NCBI GenBank assembly: GCA_036346225.1
Contig: JARFIW010000003.1
Location: 6,111,501 to 6,175,500, forward strand
Source of the DNA: Platerodrilus igneus
Lineage: Eukaryota; Arthropoda; Insecta; Coleoptera; Lycidae
Length of the DNA: 64,000 nucleotides
Direction of reading: 5' to 3'
The position numbers and the translations under genes were made by a program. The notes beneath the pieces are model-generated. The model had not been told where the DNA came from, ran no database searches, and was given only the letters and a program-made list of their open reading frames with translations. Of the stretch, positions 11,866-21,595 are shown one piece after another (the stretch's first letter is position 1; the number at the start of each line of letters is the position of its first letter).

Positions 11866-11885
11866 GCGTCACATATATGTAACGC
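11866..11885. repeat. Candidate subterminal palindrome, right end of piggyBac
   Basis: GCGTCACATATATGTAACGC pairs with itself at all but one base-pair position and matches the left palindrome in inverted orientation. I could not fix the outer TIRs or a clear TTAA pair. Confidence 0.45.
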
Positions 11886-12773
11886 ACACTTTAGGCTGAA
11901 AATAATACGAGACAGTATTTGTAAAATTTAAATGTGTTCATATTGTGATAAAATAAACGGAAGAGGTTTGAAAAAACTTGAGAATAAGACCGAACATAAT
12001 TTTGAGTATACTTTTACAAAATTTTATAGATATACAACAAAATAAAAGAGAATTTCTCAAAATGATATTATATGGCAAAAATTCTTGCTGCTATAAATGA
12101 TAAGATATATTAAAAATCCTTCTAAAGTATTCAAGTATATCATAACTTTATACAATAATTTTACTTTTAGTCACTTTGTATTCATGGTAATATGAATGTA
12201 TAGGTTCCGTTATCAAACATGTAATATTAAACTAACATTAGCGAAATCACTCTTATCTAGTGCAAATAACTTTATTTGAACTACAACTGTTATACTTGAC
12301 TATTGTATTTTATTAATGTATTTTATTTTATTAATTTGTTTAAATATTGACTATAGGGATGTTATTAACCTTGTATATTTTTAAAAAAAAATTATTTTTT
12401 TAATTTGTAATTTGTAATTAGATTTTAAGTTTTTAAATGTGTTGTAAATGCATTTTATATAAATACAGTCATACTGATAATCGAGAATCGATTTAATTTT
12501 ATAGTAGTTTAACATAAACAAACAAAAATCAAATTTAAATATAGCAAAATTAAGGTTATTCTGTATTTTAGCTAGCAAAATATTGATAAACGTAGATAAC
12601 GTTGCCGAAATGAATAGCAATAAAGAATGGAAACAATCTCATATTTTGAGAAAGAATGTTTTTTTAATTAATTGTTCACTACTGTCCAAGGTCCAAGAAT
12701 ACATTTTACAATCTATAAATATATGTATATATATATATATAATATTAATTTTCTTGACCAATTATACTTTATA
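11886..12773. other. AT-rich spacer
   Basis: No gene seen. There is a short TA tract at about 12723-12741 near the Penelope element. Confidence 0.5.
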
Positions 12774-13446
12774 TAATAAGGGTTTTTTTTTTTTTGTGTT
12801 TTGGGATATTTTAGGTCAAATAAAAACAATCGTCTTTAAATTCCTCTAATTACTTGACGTTTCGGTCGGGTTTCTGACCTTAATCGTAAGTCTGAAAATA
12901 TGGTTTGTTTTATAAAATAAAAAGATTACAATGTTGTTAAAATTACTTACATAGAAATATTTAAATTAGAAATAGACTATGACATATGATTTTACTAGAT
13001 GACATACATCATGAAGACAGTGAAAAGGTACTATAACTATGGGAACGTTACATGAATATCAAAAATATAGGTTGCTGTAGTAAGATGGAATGTGTTACAA
13101 AACTATTGGAATACTTTCTAGTGTTTATAAAGTTGGGAGTAAATGATGCCTAAATTTTTTTGGTCTTGTTTATTATTAATGCAGTTTAGTTCTTTTTGTA
13201 TATAAAATGATTCTAAGAATAAACGTTTGTAGTAGTTCTGTTCTATTTCTAAAATTTGTGTTTCGTCGAAAGCCGGTTTGTGTTTTGTGGTATGTGCATG
13301 TATGGCAAGAGCGCAGTTATTTTTTCCAAGTTTTGTGTCACTGCGGTGTTGAGTTAACCTGTCTCGAAGCCACTGACTTGACTGTCCAATGTAGAAATAA
13401 TTGCAACTGCAACGAATCTTGTATACTGTGTTGTTGCACATAATGT
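12774..13446 (-). repeat. Left inverted arm of Penelope element
   Basis: Inverted copy of 13789-14453. Its inner boundary is sharp: homology stops at CATTATGTGC, where the unique centre begins. Confidence 0.9.
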
Positions 13447-13459
13447 TCCAATCATTCAA
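13118..13459 (-). CDS. GIY-YIG endonuclease domain of Penelope element (left arm)
   Basis: 113 codons, read from the arm inverted relative to the main body. VYKIRCSCNYFYIGQSSQW carries the family's diagnostic Tyr/Tyr-Ile-Gly pattern. It is followed by LRDRLTQHRSD (conserved Arg and His) and, near residue 78, the Glu-containing ILEIEQNYYKR. A pair of cysteines precedes YIGQS, as in Penelope endonucleases. The domain would nick target DNA for integration. The ATG at 13459 lies outside the arm and is probably chance. This arm keeps an open frame, while the right arm is frameshifted. Confidence 0.82.
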   Translation of the reverse strand: MNDWNIMCNNTVYKIRCSCNYFYIGQSSQWLRDRLTQHRSDTKLGKNNCALAIHAHTTKHKPAFDETQILEIEQNYYKRLFLESFYIQKELNCINNKQDQKNLGIIYSQLYKH

Positions 13460-14114
13460 ATAAACATAAAATCAACTCTTTATTAGCATTAAAACAACGC
13501 ATAACAAAAATTAGCCATCCAACATTCATTAATAACAATATCCAAGAATTAAAGAAAGTTTTCATAAATAATGGATACCCAATACAATTAATCAATCAAA
13601 TGCTAAACACCAACACAACTTACAATACCACAAAAAATGCAGATACTATATACAAAAAATTACCCTATATACAAAACTTAACACCAATACTCGTTCGAAC
13701 ACTAAGAAGACCCAACATAGTCATCACATACTACTACAACAGATCAATAAAAAACATTTTCACCCATCTCAAAGACAAGACTGAAACCATTATGTGCAAC
13801 AACACAGTATACAAGATTCGTTGCAGTTGCAATTATTTCTACATTGGACAGTCAAGTCAGTGGCTTCGAGACAGGTTAACTCAACACCGCAGTGACACAA
13901 AACTTGGAAAAATAACTGCGCTCTTGCCATACATGCACATACCACAAAACACAAACCGGCTTTCGACGAAACACAAATTTTAGAAATAGAACAGAACTAC
14001 TACAAACGTTTATTCTTAGAATCAAATTATATACAAAAAGAACTAAACTGCATTAATAATAAACAAGACCAAAAAAATTTAGGCATCATTTACTCCCAAC
14101 TTTATAAACACTAG
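13444..14114 (+). pseudogene. Penelope RT C-terminus, linker and GIY-YIG (right arm)
   Basis: Open from 13444 without a credible start, so it is a truncated continuation of an RT. It reads ITKISHPTFINNNI and INNGYPIQLINQM (thumb side of the RT), then the linker LPYIQNLTPILVRTLRRPNI, then the GIY-YIG motif VYKIRCSCNYFYIGQSSQ. One adenine is missing from the A-run at 13908-13912 relative to the left arm. This shifts the frame and ends it at 13983; the correct frame resumes and stops at 14112-14114. The RT palm with its catalytic Asp residues is absent. Confidence 0.85.
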
Positions 14115-14445
14115 AAAGTATTCCAATAGTTTTGTAACACATTCCATCTTACTACAGCAACCTATATTTTGATATTCATGTAACGTTCCCATAGTTATAG
14201 TACCTTTTCACTGTCTTCATGATGTATGTCATCTAGTAAAATCATATGTCATAGTCTATTTCTAATTTAAATATTTCTATGTAAGTAATTTTAACAACAT
14301 TGTAATCTTTTTATTTTATAAAACAAACCATATTTTCAGACTTACGATTAAGGTCAGAAACCCGACCGAAACGTCAAGTAATTAGAGGAATTTAAAGACG
14401 ATTGTTTTATTTGACCTAAAATATCCCAAAACACAAAAAAACCCT

Positions 14446-14453
<8 letters not shown>
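13789..14453 (+). repeat. Right arm of Penelope element
   Basis: Forward-orientation arm, inverted match to 12774-13446. It ends in CCCTTATTATA next to a long TA tract. Confidence 0.9.
14340..14376 (+). other. Possible hammerhead-ribozyme-like remnant in Penelope terminus
   Basis: A stem GGTC (14352-14355) pairs with GACC (14364-14367). It is followed at once by GAAA (14368-14371) and CGTC, the order of stem II, GAAA and stem III in hammerhead ribozymes. Penelope pseudo-LTRs are known to carry such ribozymes. The upstream core reads CGATTAA, not CUGAUGA, so this is at best a decayed relic. The left arm has the same fold inverted. Confidence 0.3.

Positions 14454-14478
<25 letters not shown>
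14449..14478. repeat. (TA)n tract between Penelope and mariner ends
   Basis: A pure TA run whose last TA (14477-14478) is the target dinucleotide of the mariner-type element. Confidence 0.85.
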
Positions 14479-14481
<3 letters not shown>

Positions 14482-14510
14482 GGTGTCCCAAAATTTACGC
14501 AAGATTTGAA
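14479..14510 (+). repeat. Left TIR of mariner-type element
   Basis: Begins CAGGGTGTCCCAAAATTTAC and matches the reverse complement of 15675-15706, apart from one changed base at the second position and a few inner ones. Confidence 0.9.
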
Positions 14511-14591
14511 TTTTCTGCCATTTGTGCAGTAAACTGTTGGCAACTCTGAAAAATAAACAGTTCAACAGCTGACAGTCTAGGGTTAGTAAAA

Positions 14592-15635
14592 ATGGAGCGT
14601 TACACGACAGAACAACGTGTTTTCATTGTTGAAGAATATCTCAAAAATAATGAAAGTTTGGCGGCCACAGTTCGAAAATTTCGTACAAAATACGGTCGGA
14701 ATGTTCATTGAACTTCGTCAACTGTGAAAAGAGTAATTGAAAAATTCAGGAAGACTGGATCTACTGGTGATGCTAAACATTCTGGTCGTCCAAAAACAAG
14801 CCGTTCAGATGTCAATATCGAAGCAGTGCGTGACAGTGTTGGTGAAAACCCAAGAACATCAATTCGACGACGTGGACAAGAACTGCAAATTTCAAGAAGC
14901 TCTCTACAGGGTATACTCACTGAAGATCTGCGGCTCCATGCCTACAAAGTTCAATTAACACAAGAACTTAAGCCTAGTGGCCATGCCCAGCGAAGAGATT
15001 TTTTTCGAAAAATATCATCCTAAGCGACGAAGCACATTTTCACCTTGATGGCTTTGTTAATCGACAAAATTGCCGCATTTGGGGTACAGAGAACCCACAT
15101 GTGATTGTCGAAAAAAATGCATCCACAACATGTCACTGTTTGGTGTGGATTTTGGGCTGGAGGCATTATTGGACCATACTTCTTCGAAAATGAAACTGGT
15201 CAAGCAGTGACTGCTACTGGTACTCGATATCGCGACATGATAAGAGAGTTCTTTCTCCCTCAATTGGGTGATATTGATGTGGAGAACATGTGGTTTCAAC
15301 AAGACGGTGCCACATGCCATACAGCCCGTGAAACAATCCAATTACTGAATGAGACATTTCCTGGTCGTGTTCTCTCTCGTTTCGGTGATCAGAATTGGCT
15401 CACTAGATCATGCGATTTAACACCATTGGATTTCTTTTTATGAGGTTATTTGAAATCAAAGGTCTACGCCAACAAGCCCACAACAATCCGTGCATTGAAG
15501 GAGGAAATTCAACGCTGCATTACTAAAATTGGGCCACATTTATGCACAATTGTCATGGAAAATTTCGACAAAAGAGTGCGTCTGTGCCAGCAAAGCCGTG
15601 GACGGCATTTGCCCGATGTGTTATTTCATACATAA
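14592..15635 (+). pseudogene. Mariner-type DDD transposase, broken
   Basis: Starts at ATG 14592 (MERYTTEQRVFIVEEYLKNN, the first helix-turn-helix). A TGA at 14709-14711 interrupts it. The same frame resumes with the second helix-turn-helix (TVKRVIEKFRKTGSTGD, then GRPKTSRSD). A stretch is lost and the frame shifts near 15010. The first catalytic Asp lies in LSDEAHFHLDGFVNRQN. Another shift comes near 15115. The second Asp is in MWFQQDGATCHTA and the third in SCDLTPLDFFL. I count 36 residues between the last two Asp residues. A TGA at 15441-15443 replaces the Trp expected in FFLWGY. The tail runs to 15635. At least four lesions make it non-functional. Confidence 0.9.
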
Positions 15636-15674
15636 CCCTAAATTTAACGAAAAATAAATGTGTTTTATATTTAA

Positions 15675-15706
15675 TTTAAATCTTACGTAAATTTTGGGAC
15701 ACCCTT
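15675..15706 (-). repeat. Right TIR of mariner-type element
   Basis: Reverse complement reads AAGGGTGTCCCAAAATTTAC, matching the left TIR. TA follows at 15707-15708. Confidence 0.9.
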
Positions 15707-15733
15707 TATATATATATATATATATATGAGTGA

Positions 15734-15795
<62 letters not shown>
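15707..15795. repeat. (TA)n microsatellite, right of mariner
   Basis: Long TA run interrupted once by GAGTGAG near 15729-15735. It is the other half of the tract that the mariner entered. Confidence 0.9.
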
Positions 15796-15797
<2 letters not shown>

Positions 15798-18700
15798 ATG
15801 TTGTGTTTCTAAGCCTTCTGCATCTATTTGCAGCTCTCTGAATTATGAGAATTATGGACTATCTTCCTAATTAATAAAACCACTGTGACAGATACAAATA
15901 TGGTGATTCGAAAATCTCCTTGTCATATCCTTGTCATATACACATACCTCGATTATTCTTCACACTAGTCTCTAATAAACAAATCTTAAACATATTTTAA
16001 TCACTCATTAATAAATCCTTAATTAAACTTTCATTGTAATTACTATATATACCAATTACCTTTAGAAGTCAATTAATTTAATATCCAGTTTCTTAACAAC
16101 CGTGTTAAACGTAACTGAATTTTATCTTTTTAATACCTAATATAACAACAAATTCTTTACGCGAATTTTCCAAAACTCTTAAAATACTCAAATTATTTGA
16201 CCTGCGCACAGATCTTAGTATGAAATTTAAATACTTAATCTAAATTAGTCTTTTATAAATCACTCAATTAAAACAAAGTATTTTATTTTTACCGTTAAGG
16301 GTCTTCTTTTTGTTGGTTTTCAATTCACAGGCGTTCGTTCTTCCAATCAATGACTACCAATCCCTATGAATTATTGTCAATGCTCTATCCTCTATTAAAT
16401 CGTTTCAGGAAGTCCATGCAAATAGATGTTTCTTAGATACATCAATACCAAACTATTTAAGTTATATACGCTCATTACAATTAATATTTAATATTTAAGT
16501 AAACTCAAACTTGCAGCAGGTTTAATTTGTTTTAAATTGTTGATCTTCTATTTTAGTATAATTTAAATATTTCTTATCTGCCAAATATTGTCTATTTTGT
16601 GTACGATTTTAATTACGCAACCTATTTGGGCTGTGGATAGCAGCATGCTTACGTCACCGTTTAAACCAGTAGTTATTCCTACGGTAGTCCGCATTGGTTT
16701 TAAATAAAAAGAGCTTTCTCAAACGTAATTGTTCTAGCAGGTTCGAGCAATTTTGCGCTTGAACACGTCGTTTCGCTATACATTTTATTATAGTACATAT
16801 GTTTATAAGTCAACATTCCAGTATATTCGAGAATCTGGGATCATTCACCAATACATTTGATATGAAATATGTACTTTTGTATAATAATTTAATCTGTTCA
16901 ATAATTGAAATAGATTAAATTAAGAATTTCCATTTAGAAACCCGTTTTCTTGTTATTAATTACAAATAAATTTCTTTTAGAATATTTACACATGCGCAGA
17001 AGCTAAATTTATGAATAAAACCTCTTTTATAACCACGCGTTTATACGTCAAACATAATTCATACATTTGTACAGGTCATTTCACAAATATGTTCCTATAC
17101 AAATGTCTATATGAATTGTTTTTTTGTTTTGAATTTTCTCGAATTAATAAAATAATATCTTTATCATACCCTATAATACGACCTTGTGACCTTCAATCAA
17201 AGTAACATATATATGCATGCGTGTGCGTGTGTGTGTGTGTGTGGATAAACAAGCCATATGCTTGTATCACCTTATTCTAGTTCGAAGTATATAATATCTT
17301 ATCACATGTCCCTTCGTTTAAATGATACATGTTCCATTTTTTACATCTGTGTATCGTTATGAGGCCATTTAGTTACTCCTCAATTAAATGGAATAATTTA
17401 AGACGTGCGGTTGATGGGTTTTTGTTAACCATACAGCAAGATGAACCTAGTCGTATTCAGTATTCAGTAGTGCAGGAACTGCAGTCCATTATGCTTATCA
17501 AATGACCCTGTTTGCCGCGTTTGATGGTTTTTAAACAGGAAATATCGGTATGCGACTCATAAAGTGAATGTGAGTAAAAGGAACCAAACAATTATGCATA
17601 AAAATTTCTGCTCCCAAGAGTGCATAGGCTAGACAGTAAATATTCCCTCATAGACAGACATATTTCACTTACCTTTACTTAATTTTCTGCCGATGCTAGA
17701 TATTAACAGTGTTTTTTTATTACTTTTTAATCGCCTTGGCCTACATCACAGTGCAAAAAAAATCCAAAACAATTATTTGACTGCATTTTACAAAATACGC
17801 ATAACTTTTTACTTGCTGCTTTCACATTACAAAGTCACTACGTTGTTTTGTTAATTATTTTGCCTAGCTCTTTAGGTTGATACTAGCACGTTTTTTTACA
17901 GTATTAATACATTCTCGTATGGAACGAGAGTGAATTTAGCTGGATTAGGATTCAAAAAGTTCCCATTATAAAAAAAATAGCGCCGCATGTACGGCTCACA
18001 AGCAAACTTACGAATATTCTATTATTAAATATAATTCACATTTACAATAAAGGTTGAATTCAAGTTATAATTATTTTTATTAACAAAAACTTTCGTTGGC
18101 TGTACATAAAAGTATGTTTTTATTACATCGTATTGTTTTCATCGTATTGTGTGGTGCTAATGACTATTACGTACGTATAATAGGATACAACGATTATCTC
18201 AAATATTGGCGTGTACCTTTAAAAGAACATTCCGTCTTTGAAAAACGTTCTTGGGATATCTACTTAAGATATCAATTTTACACGGCACGTTGCAACACTT
18301 TTTTGATAAATTGACTATGGCCTTGTTTTAAGCTTGCAATAGTTCAGTTAAACAACCAACTTTGCTAGTTCTTTATTTAATGTGTAAGTTAGCATTTATT
18401 ATATTGTACATTTTTGTTCGTTATCTAAGCATGTGTTTGATAGTCAAGAATTTCATTAGTGCTGCTATCCAAATAAATTAAAAGCGCTCTTTGGATTTTT
18501 GTCACTCTCCTTCTATTCTGTGCTTTGGAATCTGTATAAACAATTTTATAAATACGTTTGTTGAACGAGTTCACAATATTTGGAGTGTGGGTTTGCGGAG
18601 TTTTTTTGTGATAAATATTATAAACCCAACAGGCCAGTAACAAAAGTGTGATGGTGAAATTTACTTGCTTTTTATATGACTGTTAGGTAATTAAAGGGCG

Positions 18701-20073
18701 ATGTTTCTTTAATAGAAATTGTAAGGATTTTACCGAGGATATTTTACCCCACATTCTTACATTAGATTTTAATCCAAATTCCTAAGTTTTTTGAACCAAT
18801 GCTTACTTGGTCTTAACACAGAAGTCTCAATTTGTCGTTTCAACATATTTCGTCATTTCGGCATCATGGTCGGCAGATAACGACAGCCCTGCTCATTTAT
18901 GGAATGTGGATTTTTGCTTGCATTATATAAATATTAAGATGAGTAAATCGATTTTGCTTGTTTAATATTGTTATCTATTATAATAAGGATATTAGTGTAG
19001 GTTTTGTGTGATATTGTTTTTTAAATTGATGGATATTTATATGTAATATTTTTTATTTCTGTTACTGGGTATTAAAATGTATTAAGGGTATTAAAATGTA
19101 TTAAAATGCTGTAGTAAATTCCATAATTATTTCTGTTTCTTTTTTGTGATATTAATTAAGTGTTGTATTTTATTGTATTGTACAGACTAGTGTTCTGTTC
19201 GTATGTATATGTTGTATATATACTAATCAATTATTCTTTTTCGTGGCAAATTGGGTTGTGCGTTCTTTTGTTTCGTTCTTTAGCCCCCCCCCCCCCCAAT
19301 CTTCGACTGTATTAGCGTGACAGTTTTTTCCTTCCTTTGTTACCGTAATTCGGGCGACTTCGTTTCCTATTGTTAGTTCGTTCTTTTCTTACTGGTCCGT
19401 TTGTCTTACGCCTAATAAGTTTTAAAAAAACTTACGCAAAAATTTTCCTTCTCATTTTCATTGTCGCAGATTATGAAAAATGAAGGTTTGTACTAATTGG
19501 TCAGAGGTGTTGGATTATGATCATTATCCACGATCTGAATGTTCATGATTGGTTAAAGGTGTTGGATTATGAATTCATATACACCTACAAAATAATGAGT
19601 GTTATTATTAACCCATTCTTAAATGCGTAACAAATGCATTACTGGATAGTCGTGGGAGAATTATTTTGTTTGGTATTAGGAAAGCATAATGAACGAAAAT
19701 GATAATGGGTTATCGGTCATTTGTTTATTTTCATCTTAGGTGTCATAGCCTAGTTATTAAATTTGGTCTGACAATGCTATCTTTACTGTAATGTCGGAGA
19801 TTTGAAGAAGTTGCCCATAGTTAGTTGCTTTTATTCAAGTATAGAGAGCGGATGGGAAATGTTTTGTATTTATTAATACTCCACGATTCATTATATTTCA
19901 GCAACTTTGTTGGTTGTTTTGCAGAGAGAAATGCCCCAATCCAATAAGCTGCAACCACAGCAAAACCGGGCATTGGCTTTTCTTTTTGTAAAATATTCAA
20001 CAATTTAATTTTTGTTCAATATGCTTGAACTAACTTCCTACCTAGTAGACCAAATTATGTTTTAACCCTGCTT
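15796..20073. other. Non-coding AT-rich DNA
   Basis: No coding region that I can support in 4.3 kb. It contains a GT microsatellite (17218-17243) and a C homopolymer (19284-19297). A short direct repeat also occurs at about 19494-19523 and 19546-19575 (ATTGGT.A.AGGTGTTGGATT). Confidence 0.45.
17218..17243. repeat. (GT)n microsatellite
   Basis: Short run of GT with one GC interruption. Confidence 0.85.
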
Positions 20074-20450
20074 GAAATTCAAAAAGTAGTGGACCAAACA
20101 CCGACGGCATTGTTACCAGAGAAATTCAAAACTGCATATGATAATACTTCGAAAAGTTTTGCGGACTGGCAAGCGGACAGGAAGGCAACCTTATTTTCTG
20201 AAAATGTGCTCTTGGCATATTTTCTGGATGTATCAGCAAGATACAAATGATCGTTTCTTTGGCCATTCTATTTTATGTTGGAATCTATTTTAAGAATAAA
20301 TCATAACATTCATTAGAAAAATACGGAAAATTACGTTTTTTAAATTGAATATCTGAAGAATATTAAACAAAGAAATCCAAATACTTAATTTGCGACCAAA
20401 TAAAGAAGTTTATAAATAAAGCTCCAAATGTAATATATGTTTCACAAGGT
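20074..20450 (+). pseudogene. Crypton-type tyrosine recombinase N-terminus, fossil
   Basis: The plus strand from 20074 reads ALLPEKFKTAYDNTSKSF, then ENVLLAYFLDVSARYK and a TGA (20248-20250). It continues in frame as FLWPFYFMLESILRINHNIH to a TAG. After a shift, 20316 onward reads EKYGKLR, TKKSKYLICDQIKKFINKAP and NVIYVS, with two stops. This is the N-terminal core-binding (SAM-like) domain of the Crypton/KRAB-A-domain-2-like tyrosine recombinases common in insects. Typical members read LPE..KE.Y...Y..F..W, SENVLLAYF, SLWS.YSMLKSTL, PKKSK...E...F...AP. The catalytic Arg-His-Arg-Tyr domain that should follow is absent; the match stops near 20450. Confidence 0.72.
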
Positions 20451-21414
20451 AGAAACCTAATGTTTTCACAGTTGATTTAAATTATTTAATCGATTAATTG
20501 TACAAAAGTTAATTTATATTTTTCTAAAACTAAGTTTAATAAAAACGCGTTTAAATGTATCAGTCGCGGATAAAGTATAGAATACAACTTGCTCAGAGAA
20601 TCCTATACATACTCACATACTACCATGGAAGTTTATCTGGTAATAATTACTAACAATGTTTACTACAATGTCTTTTTTAGCATGACGAATACACTGTAGT
20701 TATTAATAATTTATGTACACAAGGCTGTTCTATCTTAATTTATATATAATTAAGGATTTTTATTTTAACCTCACGAATAGCAATTTAATTTTTATAACTT
20801 AGAATGCCTTAACTGTTGTATCGTACGATTTATAGAACAATTTATAAAGTTTCCATGTTATATCACAAATCGGTAAATCTTTCTAGTCTTCACATTATGC
20901 TCAACCCTTTTAACTGTCAATCAAGCCATTGTTTGCAGTGCTGTATCTCTTTCAATTTTAAATAGTTTGGCACTATTGTTGCAATATCAGAATCGAAACT
21001 GTATGTTTTTGTTTGAGCGCTTGTGTTTATTGGGTACTTTTTGGTAGGAGGGAATGTTACTCGCTCAAAATATAATATGAACATGCAGCTTGTAGATTTA
21101 CTGGTGCAAGAACTATATTAGTCTAACATTTTGAATGCTTTCCAAGGTTATGAATTATTTGTGGGAAGGTGGATGTTATGCATGTATTCACAACTATTCA
21201 TTTCGTCCAATAAATTTGAAACGTCTTCAGCTCAATAACTGAGATGAAAAAATAAACTTTATGGAGCTAAAAACGAAAAGTGTATCTAATCAAGTCATTT
21301 ACTTATTATTCAACTATTTTAGAATGTCTTTCCTGCTGCTGTGGTTAATCACCAAGGGCCAGGAAGTAGGGCAGCACCCGGAAATTTTGAATTTTACCAA
21401 ATTCCTTCTCCTTC
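20451..21414. other. Non-coding DNA
   Basis: No supported gene. The missing catalytic domain of the Crypton relic is not visible here. Confidence 0.45.
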
Positions 21415-21595
21415 AATAGGGTACGGATCTTTAAACGTGCATGACAACGCTCGCGCACAAACCTACGTCTTTACCTTTTCGGCCAAAGGAGGCACTCTAT
21501 TCGATTAAAATGTTAATTCTGCCGTGTCTGAGAATTGAACACGGAACCTTTCGGCATGAGTCATGTACGTGCTGCATTGAACGAAGAGCTTTCTT
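21415..21595 (-). mobile_element. tRNA-derived SINE copy 2
   Basis: Shares GGATCTTTAA.CGTGC.TGACAAC and the cytosine-rich body with 2160-2375. It keeps a degenerate box B on the minus strand (GTGTTCAATTCTCAGACAC). The open frame across it is fortuitous. Confidence 0.6.

Larger units (their letters stand above)
12774..14453 (+). mobile_element. Penelope-like element with inverted terminal arms
   Basis: The outer parts (12774-13446 and 13789-14453) are nearly identical in inverted orientation, leaving a unique centre of about 340 bp. Both arms encode the GIY-YIG endonuclease of a Penelope-like element and run out to the same terminal sequence (AATAAGGG). The centre, on the plus strand, is the RT C-terminus and linker, continuous with the right arm. 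This is the known layout of a 5'-truncated Penelope copy with an inverted pseudo-LTR: the plus-strand copy is the main body and the left arm is the inverted duplicate. The body lacks the RT catalytic core. Confidence 0.85.
14479..15706 (+). mobile_element. Mariner-type transposon, full length, inactive
   Basis: 1228 bp with matching inverted termini and flanked by TA on both sides (14477-14478 and 15707-15708). It encodes one DDE/D transposase with stops and frameshifts. It sits inside a TA microsatellite directly beside the Penelope right end. Confidence 0.92.

Noticed and set aside
14340..14376. Working hammerhead ribozyme
   Set aside because: The CUGAUGA core is not present, so it is listed only as a possible remnant.
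18096..18314. 72-codon plus-strand frame
   Set aside because: No domain, no neighbouring exon signals that I can support, and AT-rich chance frames of this size are frequent here.
19494..19575. Short direct repeat as target duplication of an element
   Set aside because: The copies are only about 20 bases apart with no element between them.
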